IMG/VR virus record: IMGVR_UViG_3300028767_000045
Coordinates: 1-39,475 of that record
Source of the DNA: a virus
DNA length: 39,475 nt
Reading direction: 5' to 3' (one strand)
The notes beneath the pieces were generated by a model. It had not been told where the DNA came from, ran no database searches, and saw only the letters and a list, made by a program, of their open reading frames with translations. Positions 13,662 through 22,495 of this stretch are shown piece by piece; position 1 is the stretch's first letter, and each line of letters starts with the position of its first letter. The translations under genes and the position numbers were made by a program.

Positions 13662-16600
13662 TCAAAATGCCAGATTTGTTTCAGGTGAATCTGAAGGGAA
13701 ATTAATTACACCTCCGGCATCTGAATTTATTACACCTCCGGCAGTATCGGTTGTGCCAAACATCAGTCCTGTTTTCGATCCGTAGAATACCAGCGCCGTG
13801 GTTGATGTCCGCTTCTTTTCACCCTTCTCGTTCTCTTCCTGCTGCCCTGTTTTTGGGTCGATTTTCTTGAACGAGAATTTCTTAGTCTCGCACACAAAAG
13901 CGGCTGAATTACGCAGGTAGTAGTCGATTGTCGAGTCTGGAAGCGGCTTTTCGCCTTCACGCAGGCATTGCGATTTGTAAAGCGAGTAAACCCGGCTTGT
14001 GGTCATGAAAAAGAATTCGTAAGCCTTGTCGAATTTCTTTTCCTCGGTGCCCCACGCTCCGTTTTCGTAAAACACCCGCCTGAACGATTCGGTATATTCA
14101 ACCTTGTAGTCACCATCCTCGTACAACATATTCGAACTGATCAGGTATTGAACCACTTTCCAGAAATTTCCCAGGTCGTCGTTTTTCTTCGTCTCTTTAT
14201 TCTGTGCTATCATCAGCCGCACGGCAAGTTTGATGGTCTCGTGTTTGTCCCAAGGCAGTTCGAGGTGTGTTTCGAGTGTCGAGAATGCAGCGAGCGGAAT
14301 CAGCCAGTTGTTGAAGATGCGCGCCTCCACCACATCGCTCTTGAGGAATTCACGCATTTTATCCTGCACCAATTTCACATTCTCCATGTATTTTTCGATG
14401 AAAATGGCGCGCAACCTCAATATTTGATGTGTAATATGTGTGAGTCCCCGTTTTTCGATCTCTTTCAGTTTATCGAACTCTTCGATCTCTTTTTCGGTAA
14501 ACTCGACCTGCGTAAAACTGAGGAATATAAACCGAGAGAACAGTGCAATATCGGCCGTCGCCATTTGCTGACCGGTGAGTACAATTGCCTGGTCGACCGA
14601 TGTGGTTTCTTTTTTTTTATCCTTGTCCATGTTCATCCGGGTGCGACCCACGCCATCCCACATCCCTTTCAGGAATTCGCGTTTCTCCATCTCTATGTCG
14701 TTTCGATATTCGTCGATGTGCGCGATGGCGTTGCAGCTGGTTGCCACGTGTTCGCCCAGGGCTGCTTTCGATGTGTTGTGGACGTTGGGCGCTTTGGCCA
14801 GCATCCCGAAAAACTGTACAAGGCTTTCGGCACACGCCGTTTTCCCGGCTCCCTTTGGTCCAAACATGTTCAGTATCGGGAAAATCCCGAACCGGGCAAC
14901 GATTACATCCCTAAACAGTGCTGCGAAGTAAAAACAGAGCGCGATTTTCGCATTGTCGCCAAACACTTTTACAAACTTCTGGGCATACTCTTTTAACGTG
15001 ATGTTCGATTCCATGTGTTTAAATTTTCGTTCGAATTGAAATAAGTTATCTTCATTTTTATAAATGCTCGAAAATGCGGGGATGTAATAGTTTCGTTTGT
15101 CGTGTTTTACAATGCCGTAGCTATCAACTTTTGTAAATTCGGCGTTGAAAATGCCATTTCCCCACGCCCAGAAACCTTCCTTTTGCCACCCCAGTTGTAC
15201 AATCTCTTTGCACGATTCAGTCTTTTCGAATAGCCAGCGTTTCAGCCTATTCAGGTCGGTTTCGGTACCATCGAACCAGCAGCGGGGTAAACTCTCAAGG
15301 TGTAGCTTAAAAGCCGCAAGGCCGATCATGTCTTTTTGCGGGATTTCCACAACGCGCGTCATTCCCGAAGCGTTCGAAACTTCGTAAAGCCGCTTGGCAT
15401 TAATGGTACTTTCGATGTGGAAAATAGGGGTCAAAATAAAATTACTGCGCTGTATAAAAGAATCTTTCGCTTTGAACCAGTAACAATTATTGCTGATGTA
15501 AAACCCCAGATCATCAGCATCGGCCAGATCGATCCCGGCAGGAATCACGCGCCGTTTTTCAACAGGTGCCTTATCGGCAACGATGGTTTTAACGTAATCC
15601 TGCCACGCTTTTTTTGGTTTGATAATCTTTGTAAGCTCCTCCAGATAAACTTCGTGGATGCTTGGTTCATCGTAACGCGTAATCAGCGTAGCGATGTCTT
15701 TCATAAATTCCGATTTAAACGCCGGATTCTTGCATTTGTCAATTCCTTTTATTGCACGGTTGATAATGTAGTCGTTCTGGTGCTTCTCCTTGAATTCATC
15801 AAACTTCTCAAGCGTATCGAACAGCGAGTCGGGATCCTGACCCTCGGTGATTTCCATCACCATCACATGGCATTGTTCCTTTACAAGCAGCTCGCCGTTG
15901 CGTTCAATGGCTTTACTCCCGGCTTCGTCGCCATCGTAAATCAGCGTTACGTTTTTCGTATAATTCATTAGCAGGCGGATCTGCTCCACCGTTAACGCGG
16001 TACCACAGGGCGCCACCACATTAAATACACCAATCGTGTGCAGCCGCTTTACATCGAAATTACCTTCAACCAGGTAGGCGCGGTTTTCGACCCTGATCTG
16101 TTGACGGGCTACATTGAGGCCATACAGTTCGTTTCCTTTGTGGAAAATCTCCGAATCCATCGAGTTGATGTACTTACCAACTCCTTTTTTATCGTGTATG
16201 ATACGCCCGGCGAACCCGATCACCTTGCCTGTTTTCTCGCAGATAGGGAACATGATACGGTCGCGGAAGAAATCGTAATCCTCACCTTTATCGGCATTGG
16301 TGGCAATCAGCCCGGCTTCTTTCAATAACGAAACATTGATGCTGTTGGCCCTTGCCCACTGTAAAAGGGTGCTGCTGTTGGGTGCGTATCCGATCATCAG
16401 CAGGTCGTCATCCTGGATCTCATCAATTTTGAAATTACGGGTCGTGATATATTCTTTTGCAGTTTTGTTCTCGCGCAGGCATTGCTGGTAATAGGCAGCC
16501 ACCTTTCCGCAAAGGATCCTTAACGCTTCCTTGTGGTGATATTCTTCGGTATTGAACTCCTTTCGGTCTTCGTTCCAATCAACCTGTAGGTTTAGTTTTT

Positions 16601-16856
16601 TGGCGCCGATTTTTAAAGCGTCCATAAACTCAACCCTTTCGTGCTCCATAATAAAGGTAATCGAATCGCCCGCCTTTCCGCAACCGAAACATTTAAAGAC
16701 CCCTTTTGCTTCCGAGACTTTAAACGAAGGGGTTTTCTCGTTGTGGAACGGACAACAACCCTCGTGCGTACGGCCTTTCGTTTCGAGCTCGACGTAATGA
16801 CTTATTACATCGACGATCGATTCTTTCAGCCTGTCTATTACTTCTTTGATTTGCAT
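13662..16856 (-). CDS. DNA primase fused to a C-terminal ATPase (primase-helicase type)
   Basis: A 1064-residue replication protein. The CHC2 zinc finger is at residues 35-59 (CPFH, then CFGC: C35, H38, C56, C59). The DnaG-type core follows, with the Toprim motifs LVEGNFD (262-268) and LIYDGDEAGS (305-314). A C-terminal ATPase has Walker A GPKGAGKT (666-673) and Walker B-like IAHIDEY (711-717), and resembles the helicase-like domains attached to phage primases. It would make RNA primers and probably unwind at the fork. The last residues contain a short repeat (AGGVIN twice). No phage DNA polymerase is visible, so replication likely borrows the host's. Confidence 0.92.
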   Translation of the reverse strand: MQIKEVIDRLKESIVDVISHYVELETKGRTHEGCCPFHNEKTPSFKVSEAKGVFKCFGCGKAGDSITFIMEHERVEFMDALKIGAKKLNLQVDWNEDRKEFNTEEYHHKEALRILCGKVAAYYQQCLRENKTAKEYITTRNFKIDEIQDDDLLMIGYAPNSSTLLQWARANSINVSLLKEAGLIATNADKGEDYDFFRDRIMFPICEKTGKVIGFAGRIIHDKKGVGKYINSMDSEIFHKGNELYGLNVARQQIRVENRAYLVEGNFDVKRLHTIGVFNVVAPCGTALTVEQIRLLMNYTKNVTLIYDGDEAGSKAIERNGELLVKEQCHVMVMEITEGQDPDSLFDTLEKFDEFKEKHQNDYIINRAIKGIDKCKNPAFKSEFMKDIATLITRYDEPSIHEVYLEELTKIIKPKKAWQDYVKTIVADKAPVEKRRVIPAGIDLADADDLGFYISNNCYWFKAKDSFIQRSNFILTPIFHIESTINAKRLYEVSNASGMTRVVEIPQKDMIGLAAFKLHLESLPRCWFDGTETDLNRLKRWLFEKTESCKEIVQLGWQKEGFWAWGNGIFNAEFTKVDSYGIVKHDKRNYYIPAFSSIYKNEDNLFQFERKFKHMESNITLKEYAQKFVKVFGDNAKIALCFYFAALFRDVIVARFGIFPILNMFGPKGAGKTACAESLVQFFGMLAKAPNVHNTSKAALGEHVATSCNAIAHIDEYRNDIEMEKREFLKGMWDGVGRTRMNMDKDKKKETTSVDQAIVLTGQQMATADIALFSRFIFLSFTQVEFTEKEIEEFDKLKEIEKRGLTHITHQILRLRAIFIEKYMENVKLVQDKMREFLKSDVVEARIFNNWLIPLAAFSTLETHLELPWDKHETIKLAVRLMIAQNKETKKNDDLGNFWKVVQYLISSNMLYEDGDYKVEYTESFRRVFYENGAWGTEEKKFDKAYEFFFMTTSRVYSLYKSQCLREGEKPLPDSTIDYYLRNSAAFVCETKKFSFKKIDPKTGQQEENEKGEKKRTSTTALVFYGSKTGLMFGTTDTAGGVINSDAGGVINFPSDSPETNLAF

Positions 16857-16860
16857 AACG

Positions 16861-17202
16861 TTAAATCGTTTCTCTTATTAAGACCAATCGTGCCGATGGT
16901 TTTTCGAACTCAGGGTCTGAAAATATAAGCTTCGTACGAAGCGTTGCCGCCGAAATTCCATAAACCTCGAGCATTTTCACTTCGAGCCATACGGGTATTT
17001 CTTCCCATTCGAATGTCCAGAAATGAGGAGTCACAATACCCGTCGTGATTGCCTGCGTTTTTGGGTTCATACATTTTACCGGCTGACCGACCGTTAATTC
17101 AACACCAGGTACCGGCTTGATAATATGAAAATAGGGTGAACGCGAACGTCCCTGATTGATCGTGATGATTTCTGGAGTTGTAGATGTGGTGGTGTCGGAC
17201 AT
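16861..17202 (-). CDS. Small protein preceding the primase, unknown
   Basis: A 113-residue protein beginning with a Ser/Thr-rich segment (MSDTTTSTTPEIITIN), then a basic patch (GRSRSPYF) and a beta-rich domain with WTFEWEEIPVWLEVKML. The 4-base distance to the primase start puts both in one operon, so it could be an accessory replication factor such as a DNA-binding or clamp-like helper. No conserved family is recognised. Confidence 0.7.
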   Translation of the reverse strand: MSDTTTSTTPEIITINQGRSRSPYFHIIKPVPGVELTVGQPVKCMNPKTQAITTGIVTPHFWTFEWEEIPVWLEVKMLEVYGISAATLRTKLIFSDPEFEKPSARLVLIRETI

Positions 17203-17213
17203 AGTGAGGTATT

Positions 17214-17507
17214 TTATTTGTTACCGGCAATTTTATACCATTTTACAAACCAAAGATTTATATCCTTTTCCTGCTCTTCGGTTAGCTTATCATAAAATGC
17301 AATGATCATTAAATGCAGTCCGAGTTCAGCCCGCTGAATTAAGATATACATAAGAAACACTATGGAACCCAGAAGCAAACAGTCATATGCTTCCATAAAC
17401 TTGCCCCAAAGCAGAATATTAATCACCAACAACATGACAATGGCCACCCTGGTTAATCGTTTAAGGATTACTAATTTCCTTTGTATTTTTTCTAATTGCT
17501 CTTTCAT
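17214..17507 (-). CDS. Small membrane protein, two hydrophobic helices
   Basis: A 97-residue protein with two hydrophobic segments at about 22-36 (AIVMLLVINILLW) and 45-60 (LLLGSIVFLMYILI), framed by charged ends (begins MKEQLEKIQRK). It overlaps the ASCH-domain gene start-to-stop in an ATGA arrangement (17504-17507). A membrane role is clear; the function is not. Early location suggests host takeover or maintenance, not lysis. Confidence 0.7.
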   Translation of the reverse strand: MKEQLEKIQRKLVILKRLTRVAIVMLLVINILLWGKFMEAYDCLLLGSIVFLMYILIQRAELGLHLMIIAFYDKLTEEQEKDINLWFVKWYKIAGNK

Positions 17508-18091
17508 TTGAATAATGGATTAATGATCTGTACACCATACTGGTAACGGCTTTGCAATTCGTTCACATGTTTGCTTTGCCTTGCTTTTTCAACCTCTTCT
17601 TGTGCAACTTCGATCGTCTTCAGGCATTTTGTCAGCTTGATGGTAAGGCCAATGTCTTTCGTGCGTTTGTGCAGGTAGTATTTTCTGCCATAGGTAGTTG
17701 CCATCGTAATACGCTGACCGATGAAGGGGAATCCGTGGTTCTTGCGGAACCAATTCAGCATTGAAAAGGCATCGCGAAATCCATCTTTTTCTGCTAAAAT
17801 TTCCATCTGATCCGACGTTAAATCCATTCCGTTGATTTTTAAGAAGCAAAATGGACCATCCTCATTAATATAAATATCTTCCACCTTCATGCAAGCGCAT
17901 TCGCCCAGGCGCTTTGGTCGCGTACGACTGCCATGAAATAGAAATAGCCGATCCCCTTTTTTAAATTTGCGTTTGCGCAACTTCCTGATGGTCGTTTTTT
18001 TTGGTTTCACCTTGTTGCGTTTGGCATAGTCCGGATCGAGCATTGCCATTACGCCGGGGACGAATTGTTGTTGAAATGATAGTGAGGGCAT
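17504..18091 (-). CDS. ASCH/PUA-like domain protein
   Basis: A 195-residue protein; the ATG at 18091 is chosen because it lies 5 bases after the previous stop, while an upstream in-frame start would overlap that gene. The beginning (MPSLSFQQQFVPG) and the pattern KLRKRKFKKGDRLFLFHGS, then TRPKRLGEC and DGFRDAFSMLNWF, match ASCH-type PUA-fold proteins, which bind RNA or modified bases. It occurs in an early-gene operon near a cytosine methyltransferase, so a nucleic-acid binding or modification-associated role is plausible. Enzymatic activity is not proposed. A lysine-rich insert near residues 25-45 is notable. Confidence 0.8.
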   Translation of the reverse strand: MPSLSFQQQFVPGVMAMLDPDYAKRNKVKPKKTTIRKLRKRKFKKGDRLFLFHGSRTRPKRLGECACMKVEDIYINEDGPFCFLKINGMDLTSDQMEILAEKDGFRDAFSMLNWFRKNHGFPFIGQRITMATTYGRKYYLHKRTKDIGLTIKLTKCLKTIEVAQEEVEKARQSKHVNELQSRYQYGVQIINPLFK

Positions 18092-18095
18092 CGAA

Positions 18096-18320
18096 TTATG
18101 AATTATAAATTGGAATTTCTTTAACCTTCTGTTCGAGCCATTCTTCAAATTCTCCCTTAATTGAAATTTTAGGGTAGCGCTGTGAACCTATATTCACATC
18201 CGATACATCATCACGCCTGATGAGGTAATGTTCAGGCATAAATTCACATATAATCAGGTCAACTTCATTCTTCTGAACGTTTTTACCAGTCTCTGATTTG
18301 TATAAACTTTCTAAGTTCAT
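18096..18320 (-). CDS. Small protein, unknown
   Basis: A 74-residue protein (begins MNLESLYKSETGKNVQKNEV) with a beta-strand/loop centre (HYLIRRDDVSDVNIGSQRY) and an acidic tail (FEEWLEQKVKEIP). It ends 4 bases before the ASCH-domain start and begins 11 bases after the 156-residue gene. Short, operon-embedded and apparently translated; no family is recognised. Confidence 0.65.
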   Translation of the reverse strand: MNLESLYKSETGKNVQKNEVDLIICEFMPEHYLIRRDDVSDVNIGSQRYPKISIKGEFEEWLEQKVKEIPIYNS

Positions 18321-18331
18321 GATTACAAAAT

Positions 18332-18802
18332 TTAAAACCCATTAAACTTGTCAATTTGATTAGCTACTAAATCAATTATGGATTGATATTTTGTAGACTC
18401 AAGTCTGTCATTTTCTGCCATATAAAAAGCGCCTGCAACAATGAGTTGACTAACAAAATCTTTCGATCTTACTTTATTTTCAAAATGCTTTATCCAGCCA
18501 TCAGGCCACTTGCAAGCCTCCGTTTTACAACCAGTTGTCGAATTATATGCCTGCTCTCTGCAAAACTCAGCAGCTTGAATTAGTTGACCGTTTGAATAGT
18601 CTTTATCATGTTCAATTGACCATCCATGTTTCTCAATTTGTTCCTTTCTTTCTTGTGCAATTAATTCAATTCCCGTTTTGTTAAAATATTTACTCTCCGC
18701 ATTTAGAGCTATTAATGCACCTTGATAAAAACCTGAATAAAAATCATTAGTGCAAGGTCTACATTGGTCAGCAATCATTTTTGCTTTTCCTTCGTTTTTC
18801 AT
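18332..18802 (-). CDS. Phage early protein with ERxxQIExxGW motif, unknown
   Basis: A 156-residue protein. It contains IAQERKEQIEKHGWS followed by an EHD motif and QLIQAAEFCREQA, then a tryptophan-rich segment (WPDGWIKHFENK) and a helix with LIVAGAFYMAENDRL. I recognise this plan as a domain common in phage and prophage proteins whose function is unsettled; it is helical with conserved Glu/Asp that could bind metal. Two cysteine pairs near residues 14-17 and 92-97 are present. It may be a nucleotide-metabolism or regulatory factor. Confidence 0.7.
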   Translation of the reverse strand: MKNEGKAKMIADQCRPCTNDFYSGFYQGALIALNAESKYFNKTGIELIAQERKEQIEKHGWSIEHDKDYSNGQLIQAAEFCREQAYNSTTGCKTEACKWPDGWIKHFENKVRSKDFVSQLIVAGAFYMAENDRLESTKYQSIIDLVANQIDKFNGF

Positions 18803-18821
18803 AATTAATTATGTATTTGAT

Positions 18822-20474
18822 TTATAAATAAACTTTCTCTTCAATAAATTGCTCTACACTCTTTTTCGTGGCTTCGATCAGCGCCCGGGCCATTTGTGTC
18901 GGGACCGCATTGCCTATCATTTTAGTCGCAACCTTGGCACTGTAGCCATCGAAATAATCTTCCGGGAATCCCATGATTGGACCCAGCTCACTGTGTGCCG
19001 ATAGAAACCGCATTTTGATATCGAAGTAGAACAGATCGCCGGTCGCCGATACCAGGGCTTTTTTATTACGGGCGGTAAGGATTGTATTCATTGGTTTGTC
19101 GAGATCCTGATTTTGTGTTTCGGGATGGCCGCTCGAATTAAAGTAGGCCGATATAAACTGGATCTTCTCCTTTGTGGTGATAGCGCCCAACGTCGAATCG
19201 AGCGATTGATTATAACCTGCTCCGTAATGATGACTGATAAAACTTGCTTCGGCGCTAATTACCTGGTTCTTTGGCTCGGTGGTCATTGCTCCCAAAGGTT
19301 CGTCAACCGATTGGTTATTTGCTTCGGGATGGCCATTGCTATTATATTGCTTGCTGATAAATTGGGCTTTTGCTGTTACAAGTCGTTTAGAATTGGCACA
19401 TGTGATGGTGGATGTAGGTTTATCAAGTGACTGCGCGGTATCATCCCTGCCGTACGAATCATCCAGAAAACTACATTCAACAGTTGCCAGCTGCTTCATT
19501 TGCCGGGTTAATTGAGGATTCAATGGTTCGTCCGGATGATTATAATTGTCGGTGTGACAATGATCAGTAATGAATTGCATTTTTTCGAACGAAACCAAAA
19601 CTTTCGCTTCCACAGTCCCAATTGTGGCAATTGGCTGATTTATGGAGTGACAGTTGTGACCACTTCCGTGATAGGTCATCAGCATATACATTTCGGGGGC
19701 AAAGCGTTTGATGCCACCGGCAATGCGTCGAAGTGTATTTACCGAAAGCGGTTTGCGGTGCTGCTTCCTGATCTGCTCGTTAAATTCACGGCCAAAGATC
19801 GATACACCCTCATTTTCAAGGTTTAGGTAATTCCTGCAGGATACCCATTTCTTTAAACCTTTTACACCATCTTTATTGTGTGTTTGTTCGGGCCATTTGA
19901 TATCAACCCCTTCGGCTGCAAAAATTCCGAAATACCTAAGCCTTCTTGTCGGGCAACCATGATCAGCAGCATTCAGAAATCTGTGTTCATAATTTGGATA
20001 TCCAAGTGCTTTGATAGCTTCGATCCATCGGGTAAATTCTTCGCCTTTACGGCATTTAATCGGTTTACCATCATCGTCAACAGGTGCCCATTCAACAAAT
20101 TCAGATACATTTTCGATGTGTATCACCTTCGGTTTGCAATGAACGATGTAACGAAGGATTTCCCAGCCAAGCGTATAGCTGCCGATTTCCTTATCACCGC
20201 CACCTTTGGCCCTTGAATGCTGGGTGCACTCGGTCGATGCCCAAAGGATATCAACCTCTTCGAGTTCCGAAACGTCCTGCGTACGGATATCGGCCTGGTA
20301 ATGCTTCGTTTCGGGATGGTTTTTGGCATGGCATTCGATGGCTACTTTTGAGTGGTTAAGCGCCCAAACAACGTCAACATCTTCGACTGCCAATGCCCCG
20401 CTGGTTACACCTCCGCCACCTGCGAACAAATCGCCAAAGCGTAATTTTTTATTATTCTGAATGAGTCGGTGCAT
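18822..20474 (-). CDS. DNA (cytosine-5) methyltransferase
   Basis: A 550-residue C5-methyltransferase that would methylate cytosine in phage or host DNA, probably protecting phage DNA from restriction. Motif I DLFAGGGG is at 15-22. Motif IV is STECTQHS with the catalytic Cys at about C83; an E replaces the usual P before it, as in a phage subgroup with SPECT/STECT. Motif VI IENV is at 120-123, and motif X GNAVPTQMARAL is near 521-532. From about residue 270 to 470 there are several 35-40-residue repeats of the form FIS..YN..GHPE..NQ..D.P...I, in the target-recognition part. No cognate restriction gene is present, so it is a solitary enzyme. Confidence 0.92.
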   Translation of the reverse strand: MHRLIQNNKKLRFGDLFAGGGGVTSGALAVEDVDVVWALNHSKVAIECHAKNHPETKHYQADIRTQDVSELEEVDILWASTECTQHSRAKGGGDKEIGSYTLGWEILRYIVHCKPKVIHIENVSEFVEWAPVDDDGKPIKCRKGEEFTRWIEAIKALGYPNYEHRFLNAADHGCPTRRLRYFGIFAAEGVDIKWPEQTHNKDGVKGLKKWVSCRNYLNLENEGVSIFGREFNEQIRKQHRKPLSVNTLRRIAGGIKRFAPEMYMLMTYHGSGHNCHSINQPIATIGTVEAKVLVSFEKMQFITDHCHTDNYNHPDEPLNPQLTRQMKQLATVECSFLDDSYGRDDTAQSLDKPTSTITCANSKRLVTAKAQFISKQYNSNGHPEANNQSVDEPLGAMTTEPKNQVISAEASFISHHYGAGYNQSLDSTLGAITTKEKIQFISAYFNSSGHPETQNQDLDKPMNTILTARNKKALVSATGDLFYFDIKMRFLSAHSELGPIMGFPEDYFDGYSAKVATKMIGNAVPTQMARALIEATKKSVEQFIEEKVYL

Positions 20475-20481
20475 AAACTGG

Positions 20482-20754
20482 TTATTTATCGCTGTATTTT
20501 TTCATTGTCGTCATTACGTCGACCGTGTTAAACATGCACTTACGCCCAACCTGGATATAAGGAATGATATCATCGTTTTTGTAGCGCTGCGCGGTGGCAA
20601 TACTTATATGCAGGAAATCGGCCAGTTCTTTAAGCGAATGCAGGTAGTTGTCTTTTTCGGGAGCTGCTACAGTTTTCTGAGCGGCCATCTCTTCGCGGAT
20701 CACTTTCCGAAATCCTTCAGTTAATTGTTGAATGTCTTTTTCTTCTAAATTCAT
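20482..20754 (-). CDS. HTH DNA-binding protein (DUF3853/excisionase-like)
   Basis: A 90-residue protein with a winged-helix/MerR-like helix-turn-helix: LKELADFLHISIATAQRYKN and a wing with IPYIQVGRKCMFN. This matches the Bacteroidota HTH_17/DUF3853 style of regulators and excisionases. The N-terminus is acidic and helical. It lies 7 bases upstream of the methyltransferase start. It may be an excisionase (Xis) for the integrase or an early regulator; its distance from int favours the regulator reading, but that is inference. Confidence 0.75.
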   Translation of the reverse strand: MNLEEKDIQQLTEGFRKVIREEMAAQKTVAAPEKDNYLHSLKELADFLHISIATAQRYKNDDIIPYIQVGRKCMFNTVDVMTTMKKYSDK

Positions 20755-20773
20755 TTTCTAATATTTAAGTTGA

Positions 20774-20998
20774 TTAATTAAAAGTATGTGTCCTGTTGTA
20801 TTCGTGCTGGTACCACCAGTCGAGAATTGCATTATCCTTTTCTTTGGGTATATATCCACCATACTTATCTTCCTTGGCATCGTTCATGCTAATTTTCTGC
20901 GCCCAGATAAATAGAGCCATGCATATGATAGCAATGCAAAAAACTATAAGGACCACAATACCCAGCCACCCAATTCGCAGCAATATGATTGTTAGCAT
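20774..20998 (-). CDS. Small membrane protein
   Basis: A 74-residue protein with a long hydrophobic N-terminal region (LGIVVLIVFCIAIICMALFIW, residues about 12-33), possibly one long or two short helices, followed by a hydrophilic tail (DAKEDKYGGYIPKEKD, ending EYNRTHTFN). It should sit in the inner membrane with the tail in the cytoplasm or periplasm. Early-operon position; function unknown. Confidence 0.65.
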   Translation of the reverse strand: MLTIILLRIGWLGIVVLIVFCIAIICMALFIWAQKISMNDAKEDKYGGYIPKEKDNAILDWWYQHEYNRTHTFN

Positions 20999-21010
20999 TA
21001 TGAGGTGTGA

Positions 21011-21115
21011 TTAAGATTGTTTTTGTGCGATTTTCCTTACTTTTTCGATGATCAGGTACGCTTCGACAATTGGCCAGAAAAGTAGTGCGAGGCAGATCCA
21101 GAATAGTTCTTTCAT
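21011..21115 (-). CDS. Tiny membrane protein, 34 residues
   Basis: A 34-codon gene (MKELFWICLALLFWPIVEAY, then a basic tail KVRKIAQKQS) with one hydrophobic helix. It lies between two other early-operon genes in the same direction, 12 bases from the next. Such tiny membrane proteins are common in phage early regions but are easily missed. Coding status is likely but not certain. Confidence 0.55.
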   Translation of the reverse strand: MKELFWICLALLFWPIVEAYLIIEKVRKIAQKQS

Positions 21116-21128
21116 TGCAATCTGCTAT

Positions 21129-21449
21129 TTATCCTACGTAGGCGTTTTGCTTAAAGGGGATAATCTGTCCGTTGGATTCAAGCATCAACTCTTTGTTCAG
21201 GTGTTGCGCCTGGTGCAGATCAACCTTTGCATCGAGGTGATCGTTCCAGTCGGCGGCAACAACAACAAGGTGAGCGCTGTCGATGTCCTTATACCTTGCA
21301 TCGACTTCCTTTTTCCAGTTGCTCGTCTTATCTTTGCAGTGGCGCGACATATCAACCACATACTCATCGGGTTGTAAACTCCTTACAAGTGTTAGTAAAT
21401 CCTTGTACTTTGGTGATTTATAATCACCGATAACTGCTATTCTGGTCAT
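21129..21449 (-). CDS. Rossmann-like small protein (nucleoside-transferase-like)
   Basis: A 106-residue protein from the ATG at 21449, which overlaps the previous stop in an ATGA arrangement, so an upstream in-frame extension is not needed. The pattern is MTRIAVIGDYKS, then YVVDMSRHC and AHLVVVAADWNDHLDAKVDL, an alpha/beta plan like the small nucleoside 2-deoxyribosyltransferase-like or DUF4406-type proteins common in phages. The catalytic Glu expected of an active transferase is not clear, so it is called fold-like only. Confidence 0.65.
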   Translation of the reverse strand: MTRIAVIGDYKSPKYKDLLTLVRSLQPDEYVVDMSRHCKDKTSNWKKEVDARYKDIDSAHLVVVAADWNDHLDAKVDLHQAQHLNKELMLESNGQIIPFKQNAYVG

Positions 21450-21781
21450 AACGTAAAAATTATAATTATTAAAATTCCTATTAATGCAAAAAATAGTGGC
21501 TTCGCGGCGTCGTTCTCTTTTTGATCGGGATGAACGAGGTCGTATTCTTTCATCCTTTCTCCTTTGTGATGGCATTCTCCATATTGGTTCCAGTTCACCT
21601 TGAGCAGTTCGCCCGACGATGCGGAAACATATCCGACAGCGCGTATTGGTTGCCTGGTATCATCGTCGTAGATAAAAAACGAAATGGAGAATAGATTTTT
21701 TGATTTAGTCGTTGCATTTTCGACTTGTTCAGTCGTGAACCTCGGCGTCCAGAACGCTTTCCATGCTTTTCTTAAATTCAT
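21446..21781 (-). CDS. Tail-anchored small protein, unknown
   Basis: A 111-residue protein with a hydrophilic N-terminal domain (strands FSISFFIYDDD and VGYVSASSGELLKVNW; W and H rich) and one C-terminal hydrophobic helix (PLFFALIGILIIIIF) at the very end, like a tail-anchored membrane protein. It is coupled to the following gene through an ATGA overlap at 21446-21449. No function is assigned. Confidence 0.65.
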   Translation of the reverse strand: MNLRKAWKAFWTPRFTTEQVENATTKSKNLFSISFFIYDDDTRQPIRAVGYVSASSGELLKVNWNQYGECHHKGERMKEYDLVHPDQKENDAAKPLFFALIGILIIIIFTL

Positions 21782-21792
21782 GGCGAATAGTT

Positions 21793-22044
21793 TTAATCGA
21801 GTATAAGATTTTTGCGTTCGACCAGGTCGTATAATTTTTGATCCGGTTCTGGCCGGTGTTTAAGCTTGTCGATCCGATCTTCGAGCTGCATGATGGCGGT
21901 TACAATTTCATCTTTAATTTGAGGCGTCATTGATTTTGCTATTATCAGCTTTTCGTTATAAGCGCGCAACCCTGCACAAAGCAGCTCCGCTTCTTTGATG
22001 GTAAGCGTGCAGATAATGGTGGTATTGATTGCATTTACGCGCAT
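21793..22044 (-). CDS. Small helical protein, unknown
   Basis: An 83-residue protein with a helical central part (IKEAELLCAGLRAYNEKLII) and a basic-acidic coiled-coil-like end (EDRIDKLKHRPEP). It overlaps the upstream gene by 10 bases. Probably an early phage regulator or accessory protein; nothing more specific is visible. Confidence 0.65.
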   Translation of the reverse strand: MRVNAINTTIICTLTIKEAELLCAGLRAYNEKLIIAKSMTPQIKDEIVTAIMQLEDRIDKLKHRPEPDQKLYDLVERKNLILD

Positions 22045-22451
22045 ACCGTCTGTTCTTGGGTGGTTTTAAAACACTCGGTTTGTGCTTGTTCGAGTGAAAA
22101 TATCAGTTGGTCGACAAACGCACGATCGTCGATTGTTGTGCCGCTGATGTTAACCTTCGTAAGATAGTTGAGCGCTGTCTTAATATGAAATGCTTCGCGG
22201 GGTGTCATACCCGGAATATCGATCAATCCGGATTTTGTATTGACAAGTATACCTTGCCATTCGCGTCTTTTCACCGCATTGGTTTGTGCTTCGTTGATAT
22301 CCTGTATCAACTGGAAGCAAAAATGATTTTCCTCGTGAGATGTGATGAGGTTTTTACGCGACAAATTTACCTCTGCCATTTTAATTTGCTGGGCTTGGGT
22401 AGGGTTTAGCCCGATGATGCTGATCGTCGACTTCAAAATTTCTACTTTCAT
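22035..22451 (-). CDS. Early-operon protein with two similar halves, unknown
   Basis: A 138-residue protein starting at the ATG at 22451; the longer frame upstream enters the structured non-coding stretch. Both halves have a similar plan, with a short strand (VEILKSTISIIG; GILVNTKSGLIDI), a Pro/Ala/Gln-rich turn (LNPTQAQQIKM; MTPREAFHIKT) and a helix with SFEQAQT-like ends (FCFQLIQDINEAQT; FVDQLIFSLEQAQT). This internal duplication suggests a dimer-like fold. Two motifs sharing an EAQT-type end are the clearest sign. Function is unknown. Confidence 0.7.
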   Translation of the reverse strand: MKVEILKSTISIIGLNPTQAQQIKMAEVNLSRKNLITSHEENHFCFQLIQDINEAQTNAVKRREWQGILVNTKSGLIDIPGMTPREAFHIKTALNYLTKVNISGTTIDDRAFVDQLIFSLEQAQTECFKTTQEQTVCA

Positions 22452-22495
22452 AGCCTTTTGATTTTTAATTGTTTGATAACTTAGGTTTTGCCTCA

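Noticed and set aside
18092-18148. Longer N-terminus of the ASCH-domain protein
   Set aside because: It would overlap the previous gene, and the ASCH homology begins at the ATG at 18091.
21250-21275. AAC-rich stretch as a DGR template repeat
   Set aside because: It lies inside the Rossmann-like gene, is short, and shares no flanks with the candidate variable region.
21450-21575. Longer N-terminus of the 106-residue Rossmann-like protein
   Set aside because: The extra part is a basic out-of-frame reading of the neighbouring gene; the ATG at 21449 is coupled to the previous stop.
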